Part shown: in pieces, positions 7,692 through 12,864 of the stretch
Layout of the letters: each line of letters starts with the position of its first letter
Position numbering within the stretch: position 1 is the first letter of the stretch
NCBI GenBank assembly: GCA_034112085.1
Contig: JAWUWD010000111.1
Coordinates: 1 to 12,864 of the forward strand
Source: JAWUWD01 sp034112085
GTDB lineage: Bacteria; Bacteroidota; Bacteroidia; Cytophagales; Cyclobacteriaceae
Reading direction: 5' to 3'
DNA: 12,864 nt
Notes under the pieces: generated by a model
The model's input: the letters and a program-made list of their open reading frames with translations, nothing else
What the model was told of the DNA's origin: nothing
Database searches by the model: none
Program-made: the position numbers and the translations under genes

Positions 7692-8597
7692 TTATTCTAA
7701 GTTGAAGTCTGTGTCTGACCTGATCAAACTATTCACTTGATTCTGGTCAAAGGTAGCCCATTCTGTATTGTTGATTTGACCTATTGTGATATCAGGATAT
7801 ATATAGAAGTCTAGGATCATTTGTTGTCCGCCAACATCTTGTACTGTTACATTTAGATCGGAGGAACTCGTTATCGTATCAAGAGCTGTATGATAGGTTT
7901 GTACTTGTAAGAATGAAATCTGCTGCATATACTCATACATTGCAGCGGTATCTAATTTGATGACTGATGGGATAGTATATCTCGATTTGTCATATACAAT
8001 ATCAAAGTTCGCTTCAGGTTGATTTGGATATTGAATGATCATTTTGTCAAGAGTAGACCAATTGGACGCAAATACATACGGAGACCTCCAATCTTGTGAT
8101 TTGAGCTTAAAAATATCGGCAATATGGTAATTGTATCCTGGGATGTTGACTACGTATGCTAGGTCATCTATGAAGTAAGTCAAAGTCCCTTTTTCATTTT
8201 CAACAACCCTGAATGATCTCAATTCTTGATTATTTCCACTCAAGGTGACTTGAAAAATATTATGACTGCCACTGCTTAAATCCTCTTGAATATTGGCAGC
8301 AGCTATTCTTCGAACACTTACTTCACTCAATATACCTAGTAAGTCATTCACCAGCGTTGGATTAGCTGTGAGTGTGTCATTTAGCACCCATTGCCTCCCA
8401 TCTTTGTTTAACGAAACCACGCTAGACTTACTTGATATCTTTACCAGATCTATTTCGTTGACTTTTTCTTTCAGTGCAAAGTGCCCTTTGTCGATATCCA
8501 GTTTATTGGAGTCAGGCTGATAAAGTGCAGCAACAGTAGTGACTGCAAGGAGTATAGTCCAGACAATAAGAAGCTTTATGTTTTTCTTTTGCTGCAT
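7692..8597 (-). CDS. DUF4340-like membrane-anchored periplasmic protein
   Basis: A 301-residue protein with one N-terminal membrane segment (about 8-25, preceded by KKNIK) and a periplasmic remainder. It has no lipobox cysteine, so the segment is probably an uncleaved anchor. The body resembles DUF4340: a first unit (about 35-150) with VNEIDLVKISSKSSVVSLNKDGRQWVLND, then repeats of similar strand-rich character, including the WRSPYVFASNW stretch near residue 170. DUF4340 proteins commonly follow ABC ATPase, ABC-2 permease and GldG-like genes in many bacterial phyla. The position here, 3 nt after gldG, fits that pattern and suggests a fourth subunit of the same transporter. The biochemical role is unknown. 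No catalytic motif is visible. The DUF4340 assignment comes from context plus sequence character rather than a search. Confidence 0.75.
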   Translation of the reverse strand: MQQKKNIKLLIVWTILLAVTTVAALYQPDSNKLDIDKGHFALKEKVNEIDLVKISSKSSVVSLNKDGRQWVLNDTLTANPTLVNDLLGILSEVSVRRIAAANIQEDLSSGSHNIFQVTLSGNNQELRSFRVVENEKGTLTYFIDDLAYVVNIPGYNYHIADIFKLKSQDWRSPYVFASNWSTLDKMIIQYPNQPEANFDIVYDKSRYTIPSVIKLDTAAMYEYMQQISFLQVQTYHTALDTITSSSDLNVTVQDVGGQQMILDFYIYPDITIGQINNTEWATFDQNQVNSLIRSDTDFNLE

Positions 8598-8600
8598 CGA

Positions 8601-10289
8601 TTATGAAAAGTTGGTGTATTTCCTTTTTCGCCAATAATACTTAGCGACTCCAAAAGTGATAAGTAATGCAATAGGCATTCCGAGATTAAAAATCTTCCAA
8701 AAAGTAGCATCTCTCTCAACTTTCACATTGTCCAAAGGACGAATCTTGATTTCTTTTGACCTCGCGGTGATAAGTCCATCACTATCCGTCAAGTAAGCCA
8801 TGAGGTTAATAATAAGGTCTTTGTTGGCAAATGTATTTCGTGTATTGGGATCAAACCCTAAATCCAATGGTTGATTGTTGGTAGGGTTGACGGAGTTTTC
8901 TGCTAAGTCACCGTCAGCTATTACCACAATTTTGGTTTCAACACTTACATCTAGTCTGCTTTCATAATTTACGTTTTCTGGTAAGAATCGATTTTTGAAT
9001 AAAGAGGTGAATGAGCCTTCTAGTAAATACCCGATTGGGAGGTTTTTCTGATTCAATTTCTCAGGAGTCAAGTCCTGGTTGATATGTGCCAAACTCACAT
9101 GTACTGGAGCTGTTAATGATCTAGAATATTCTGAAGTAAACATCAGAGGTGTCTTTTTGACATTTTGTGTTTTGATAGTATCGATAGTACTCACAAACTT
9201 GGTCAGGACTGCATCTAGATTTTTGACAGATGGGTGTTCACTGTATTGGTTGATGACGGGGTAGAAAGGCCAGCGGAATGGCTTAAGTTGAGGTTTGTCA
9301 TCAATATTGCCTACGACCACAACTTCAGTGCCTGCCACGCGATCTTGGATCAGTGTATTATTGATTCTCAGACCATATTTGAAAAGCAGATCATCAATGT
9401 TCAAATCGTAAGGAAAGGCATAGTTGAATGGCGAAGAGATACTATCCATATTGACCGACAACTTGTCAATCATCATCAAGGCGCTCCCACCATGCATGAT
9501 GTATTGGTCTAGATGGTATTTATCTTGTTCAGAAAATGAAGACGTTGGCCTAGCGATTATTAATGAGTTGTACTGGCTAAGGTTAGGTGCGCTGAGTTCG
9601 ACATCCTCAATGAGAAACGTTTCACTCAACGCGATTTTCATTCCAATAATTTGGTTATCACTAAGTTCTCCATGCCCTTTGATTATCCCTACCTTCTGAC
9701 GCTCGATAGAAGTCAGTTTTGAGATGGAGTGTGCTATTTCATATTCAAGTGACTCGATCGATAAGTTGAGTTTTTCTCTAGCATTAGCGGCTTGATCTGA
9801 TTTCTTCAAAAGAGTAACGCCCACTTCTCTGCCACCATAAGAGATGATCGCTCCTGGGAAGATGAGCTTCTGAGTTTCTTTGCCATCTTCATTATCATAT
9901 AACCTAGTAGGGGATATGCCTTTGGCAGCAAGCTGCTGTATGAATTCGTTCTTGGCTGCTTGATCCATATTGGTGGTTGGATCATTGAAACTGTATTGCA
10001 CGAGGTTGTCAGAATATATATTGAATTCTGCCAATGTTTCTTGAATGCTTCTCTGCAGTCTTTTGAAGTCTGGATTGAGGTCTCCAGCTAAGTATACTTC
10101 CACATAAACCTGATCATCAAGCTGTGAGAGCATCTCTTTTGTGGCTTCATTAATCGTGTAGCGATTTTCTTCTGTAAGATCCCACCTGAAAAAATGTCTG
10201 GATGATGAAATGTTGACTAACACCAATAAAGTAATGCCTATCAGCATTATTAAGAAATCTCCGGTGCTCTTACTTTTCATGCTTACCAT
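8601..10289 (-). CDS. gldG: Gliding-motility-associated ABC transporter auxiliary protein GldG
   Basis: GldG is the large periplasmic/auxiliary component of the GldA-GldF-GldG ABC system first defined in Flavobacterium johnsoniae gliding. The 562-residue protein has an N-terminal membrane helix (about 12-30), followed by the typical FFRWDLTEENRYTI (33-46). A long periplasmic region follows, with a GldG/ABC-aux-type domain (KVGIIKGHGELSDNQ, then the ALMMIDKLSVNMD stretch). A C-terminal helix (about 535-552) and basic tail KYYWRKRKY close it. Flanking helices with the bulk outside are the normal GldG layout. The ATG at 10289 overlaps the end of gldF by 7 nt. A second ATG three codons in (10280) would leave a 2-nt gap and is equally possible. 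Translational coupling to gldF is likely either way. The substrate is unknown. Confidence 0.93.
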   Translation of the reverse strand: MVSMKSKSTGDFLIMLIGITLLVLVNISSSRHFFRWDLTEENRYTINEATKEMLSQLDDQVYVEVYLAGDLNPDFKRLQRSIQETLAEFNIYSDNLVQYSFNDPTTNMDQAAKNEFIQQLAAKGISPTRLYDNEDGKETQKLIFPGAIISYGGREVGVTLLKKSDQAANAREKLNLSIESLEYEIAHSISKLTSIERQKVGIIKGHGELSDNQIIGMKIALSETFLIEDVELSAPNLSQYNSLIIARPTSSFSEQDKYHLDQYIMHGGSALMMIDKLSVNMDSISSPFNYAFPYDLNIDDLLFKYGLRINNTLIQDRVAGTEVVVVGNIDDKPQLKPFRWPFYPVINQYSEHPSVKNLDAVLTKFVSTIDTIKTQNVKKTPLMFTSEYSRSLTAPVHVSLAHINQDLTPEKLNQKNLPIGYLLEGSFTSLFKNRFLPENVNYESRLDVSVETKIVVIADGDLAENSVNPTNNQPLDLGFDPNTRNTFANKDLIINLMAYLTDSDGLITARSKEIKIRPLDNVKVERDATFWKIFNLGMPIALLITFGVAKYYWRKRKYTNFS

Positions 10290-11011
10290 TTTCTACTGCC
10301 AATGATTAGTTTGGTGAATAGTAACATCCCAATGGTGATGCTGATAAAATAAATTAGATTTCTAGAATCTAATAAGCCCTTACTTAACGCTGTGTAGTGA
10401 TAAGAAATACCCAATTGCTCGACAATAGAACCATTATCTCCAAAAACACTCATTGCTGACAGTGATGAGAAACCAGCGTACAGCATAAAGCACATGAAGA
10501 CTGAAAGGATAAAGGCAATTATTTGATTGGAGGTAATGGCTGATGAGAATATCCCAATAGCAGTGAAAACACCACCCAGTAATGTGAGACCAATGTATGA
10601 TCCAATGACGCCAGGTGTGTCTATGTTGCCAACCGGTGTTCCGAGTTGGTATATAGTGTAGTAGTATAGCAAAGTTGGGATAAGTGCAAAGATTACCAAA
10701 AAGTAGGCGGATAAGTATTTACCACCTATGATTTGCCAATCCGTAAGAGGTCTAGTGAAGAGTAGTTCTAATGTGCCTGATTTTGATTCTTCGGCAAACA
10801 TCCTCATCGTAATGGCTGGAATAAGGAACATAAATACATAGGGTCCAAAAGCAAATAAAGTTTCCATGTCAGCGTAGCCATAACTCAGGACACTCGTTTC
10901 TGGGAAAACCCACATCAAAAGCCCCACTGCAGTCAGAAATACACTGATAACGATATACGCAATAAGCGTATTGAGGAAATAATTGACTTCTTTGAGGAAA
11001 ATAGTAATCAT
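10283..11011 (-). CDS. gldF: ABC-2 type permease GldF
   Basis: Inner-membrane permease of the Gld ABC transporter. The 242-residue protein has six predicted helices (about 15-35, 56-76, 100-120, 137-157, 163-185 and 215-235), as expected for ABC-2 half-transporters that dimerise. The cytoplasmic loop after helix 2, MRMFAEESKSGTLELLFTRPLTDWQIIGGKY, is the characteristic ABC-2 coupling region that contacts the ATPase. Its ATG directly abuts the gldA stop codon (no intergenic base), and its end overlaps gldG, so the three genes look translationally coupled. ABC-2 permeases of the NosY/CcmB-like type are its nearest relatives. The Gld name rests on the adjacent GldG and GldA as well as on its own sequence. 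Confidence 0.92.
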   Translation of the reverse strand: MITIFLKEVNYFLNTLIAYIVISVFLTAVGLLMWVFPETSVLSYGYADMETLFAFGPYVFMFLIPAITMRMFAEESKSGTLELLFTRPLTDWQIIGGKYLSAYFLVIFALIPTLLYYYTIYQLGTPVGNIDTPGVIGSYIGLTLLGGVFTAIGIFSSAITSNQIIAFILSVFMCFMLYAGFSSLSAMSVFGDNGSIVEQLGISYHYTALSKGLLDSRNLIYFISITIGMLLFTKLIIGSRKW

Positions 11012-11932
11012 CTATGCTGAAGGATTGGTCAATTGATGAAATACTTGTTCAATACTTTCTTCTTCTAAGTTCATCCCTATCAAAGGAACCCCTTGACTAG
11101 CCGCCAGCTCGAAAACTGCTTGTCTTATATCATTCTTTTTATCAGAGAAGATCGCATATTTTGTTTCAGATAGTTGTTTCACTCTATCTACATGTTCGAT
11201 GGCCCTGAGTAAGTCAATATTGATTGAAGTGCTGAATTCGGCAGTCACTTTATTTAGTTCATTTCTTTCAGCTTTCAATTCTTTGATAGGATCGTTGGCT
11301 ACGATCTTCCCATGATTGATCACGATGACTCTACTGCACAAAGCTTGTACTTCTTGCATAATGTGAGTCGAGAATATCACTGTTTTATCTAGACTCACCT
11401 CTTTGATTAGGTTTCGTATCTCAACCAATTGATTTGGATCTAGCCCTGTAGTAGGCTCATCCAATATGAGCACTTCCGGATCATGGATCAATGCTTGAGC
11501 TAGACCAACACGCTGTCGGTATCCTTTGGAAAGAGAGCCAATCAATTTATTCTGTTCTATGCTCAGTCCACACATGCCTATCATTAAGGAAGCACGATCT
11601 TGTAATACTTGCCCTTTAAGTCCATGAAGGCGCCCGATGAATTTTAAGTATTCATGGACATACATGTCCAGGTATAGCGGGTTATGTTCTGGGAGATATC
11701 CGATCTTTTTCCTTACCTCTATTGGTGCGGAAAGAATATCGTGGCCACAAATGCTAATAGTCCCTGAAGTAGGGGGTATATAACAAGTCGCAATCTTCAT
11801 AGTAGTTGACTTACCTGCACCATTAGGGCCAAGGAATCCTACAACTTCACCTTTCTTCGCTTCAAACGATATATTATCTACCGCTTTTTGCGTTCCGAAT
11901 GTTTTTGAAAGTTGACTGACTATTACTGACAT
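11012..11932 (-). CDS. gldA: ABC transporter ATP-binding protein GldA
   Basis: The ATPase that powers the GldF/GldG transporter. The 306-residue protein has Walker A GPNGAGKST (35-43), signature LSKGYRQ (134-140, in place of LSGGQ), Walker B LILDE (155-159), D-loop GLDPNQ and H-loop H190 in FSTHIMQEV. The Q-loop position reads YLPEH with Glu82 instead of Gln; as I recall this is also seen in other GldA-like ATPases, so it does not suggest inactivity. A roughly 90-residue C-terminal extension (about 215-306) ends in EEESIEQVFHQL, typical of ATPases that pair with ABC-2 permeases. It is the first gene of the run, with a predicted promoter only about 10 nt upstream of the ATG in terms of transcript start. 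In F. johnsoniae, as I recall, gldA lies apart from gldFG; here all three are contiguous. Confidence 0.93.
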   Translation of the reverse strand: MSVIVSQLSKTFGTQKAVDNISFEAKKGEVVGFLGPNGAGKSTTMKIATCYIPPTSGTISICGHDILSAPIEVRKKIGYLPEHNPLYLDMYVHEYLKFIGRLHGLKGQVLQDRASLMIGMCGLSIEQNKLIGSLSKGYRQRVGLAQALIHDPEVLILDEPTTGLDPNQLVEIRNLIKEVSLDKTVIFSTHIMQEVQALCSRVIVINHGKIVANDPIKELKAERNELNKVTAEFSTSINIDLLRAIEHVDRVKQLSETKYAIFSDKKNDIRQAVFELAASQGVPLIGMNLEEESIEQVFHQLTNPSA

Positions 11933-11949
11933 GATCTACCTATGAACGA

Positions 11950-11981
11950 CAAATGTATTATATATGATGAACTCTGTCAAT
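11950..11981 (-). promoter_or_regulatory. Predicted promoter of the gldA operon
   Basis: Read on the minus strand, ATTG (11981-11978), 20 nt, then TACATTTG (11957-11950) match the Bacteroidota TTG / TAnnTTTG consensus, with an exact -7 box. The transcript would start near 11943, leaving a very short leader of about 10 nt before the gldA ATG at 11932. No Shine-Dalgarno would fit, consistent with the phylum. Confidence 0.6.
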
Positions 11982-11990
11982 GGTTTTTTC

Positions 11991-12030
11991 ACAAACAAAA
12001 AAAGGAGGTTAACCTCCTTTTTTTGTTTGT
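11991..12030 (-). terminator. 40-bp perfect palindrome, bidirectional terminator
   Basis: Two perfectly complementary 20-bp arms meet at the centre (GGAGGTTAACCTCC core) and are flanked on both sides by A7/T7 tracts and then ACAAAC/GTTTGT. Each strand therefore gives a GC-containing hairpin followed by seven T. It lies 15 nt after the stop of the beta-barrel gene and separates that gene from the gldA promoter. It should block transcription in both directions. Confidence 0.9.
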
Positions 12031-12044
12031 CTTATTTGTGCTGA

Positions 12045-12758
12045 TTAAAATCCCGCTATGGTCAAGCCAACAGTATAGTTGGTGATTGCAGTCTGTACTA
12101 ATGGACCTTCGCCAGATTTGAATAGATCTGAGAAGTTGTGATAGTAAAACAAGTTGAACCAACCAATACCCACACGAACGGTACCACCATATCGTATGGT
12201 ATTCATTTCGAACTTCTGATTGTTCTTCAACTTAATGGTCGTACCGTCCTCTGTGTACTTTATTTTACTATTAGAATTCAACAAGTAGCCGATTCTACCA
12301 CCTAAGCCAACTTTAAAACTTCTGGCTTTATCATCAGGATTGGTATGGAATCTGAATTCTAATGGAATGTCTACATAGGTGCTAGACCATTTTGACTTCT
12401 TAAGCTTTCCATTAGGGAATAAAGTTGCAAAATCATCCAACACAACATTATAATCTGTATCTAGGTTAAGGATAACATCCTTGTCAAAACTGAATTTGTC
12501 AATGCCAATTCCTACTCCAGGGTGAACGGAGAATTTAGACGCATCACCAAAAGGAATATCATACTGATAGTAGAAGTTGATTGTTTTTGAACCAAAAAAT
12601 TTCGTATCCATTGACTCTGGAGCACTATTAAGAAAGCTGAATCCTAAGTCAATCAATAAAGTGCCAGGAATATCTGGTTTGCCTTTCTTACCCTCTTCTT
12701 GAGCGATAACTGCATTGCTTATCAATACAACGAGTATAATCCCTAATATTTTCTTCAT
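12045..12758 (-). CDS. Outer-membrane beta-barrel protein, PorT-like family
   Basis: A 237-residue exported protein. MKKILGIILVVLISNAVIAQ is a clear signal peptide, cleaved near AQ|EE. The mature chain is made of alternating amphipathic strands (INFYYQYDIPF, FSVHPGVGIGID, STYVDIPLEFRFHT, SFKVGLGGRIGYLL, TIRYGGTVRVGIGWFNLFYYHNFSDLF), and the last residue is aromatic (TVGLTIAGF). This is the signature of a small outer-membrane barrel of about 8 to 10 strands. The STYVDIPLEFRF segment resembles the PorT-family/OMP beta-barrel-2 domain widespread in Bacteroidota. I would not call it PorT/SprT of the type IX secretion system itself, because that needs a database comparison. It has its own promoter and terminator, so it is probably monocistronic. 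Function is unknown. Confidence 0.85.
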   Translation of the reverse strand: MKKILGIILVVLISNAVIAQEEGKKGKPDIPGTLLIDLGFSFLNSAPESMDTKFFGSKTINFYYQYDIPFGDASKFSVHPGVGIGIDKFSFDKDVILNLDTDYNVVLDDFATLFPNGKLKKSKWSSTYVDIPLEFRFHTNPDDKARSFKVGLGGRIGYLLNSNSKIKYTEDGTTIKLKNNQKFEMNTIRYGGTVRVGIGWFNLFYYHNFSDLFKSGEGPLVQTAITNYTVGLTIAGF

Positions 12759-12799
12759 AATGGTAATAACAACTATTGTCCCTTAATTATTGTAGCGCG

Positions 12800-12829
12800 C
12801 AAAGATAATCTTTTTTGAAGAAGTATAAA
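12800..12829 (-). promoter_or_regulatory. Predicted promoter of the beta-barrel protein gene
   Basis: On the minus strand TATCTTTG (12807-12800) is an exact TAnnTTTG -7 box. An 18-nt spacer separates it from TTTA (12829-12826), which is one base from the TTTG -33 element. The start of transcription would fall near 12793, about 35 nt before the ATG at 12758. Confidence 0.5.
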
Positions 12830-12864
12830 TATTAAACCTTTTATTTAGGGATTATTATTATTTA

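Noticed and set aside
1..12864. Mobile elements, CRISPR array, tRNA/rRNA, toxin-antitoxin or phage-defence genes
   Set aside because: I found no transposase, integrase, spaced direct repeats, structural RNA or defence-type domain. All genes are housekeeping or envelope functions typical of the phylum.

Overview
The window looks like ordinary chromosomal DNA from a member of the Bacteroidota, most likely a Cytophagales- or Flavobacteriia-like marine or soil bacterium. Three things support this: AT-rich DNA, a GldA/GldF/GldG ABC transporter set, and promoters of the Bacteroidota form TTTG...TAnnTTTG. I see no rRNA, tRNA, CRISPR array, insertion sequence or prophage gene. All nine genes are intact, and eight of them lie on the minus strand.

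Reading from the left, htpG (Hsp90-type chaperone, minus) is followed by a large exported M16 zinc metallopeptidase (minus) with its own hairpin terminator. Next comes a 465-bp intergenic region, the only long non-coding stretch. It holds two clean inverted repeats, a good promoter and a strong Shine-Dalgarno for a TerC-family membrane protein, the only plus-strand gene. A 28-bp palindromic terminator lies between the convergent terC and dnaN genes.

The right half is a minus-strand run in transcription order gldA, gldF, gldG, a DUF4340-like gene and dnaN. The first four are packed with gaps of 0 to 3 nt or a short overlap. They probably make one envelope ABC system: ATPase, six-helix permease, GldG periplasmic/auxiliary protein and a second membrane-anchored periplasmic protein. 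dnaN (replication sliding clamp) follows 103 nt later with no visible terminator in between, so readthrough from the transporter promoter is possible. Upstream of gldA a 40-bp perfect palindrome terminates a separate minus-strand gene for an outer-membrane beta-barrel protein, whose promoter lies near the right edge.

No clearly new biological system is visible. The points most worth a second look are the terC control region (an inverted repeat straddling the promoter -7 box, plus a leader segment able to pair with the Shine-Dalgarno) and the four-protein Gld-type transporter joined to dnaN.
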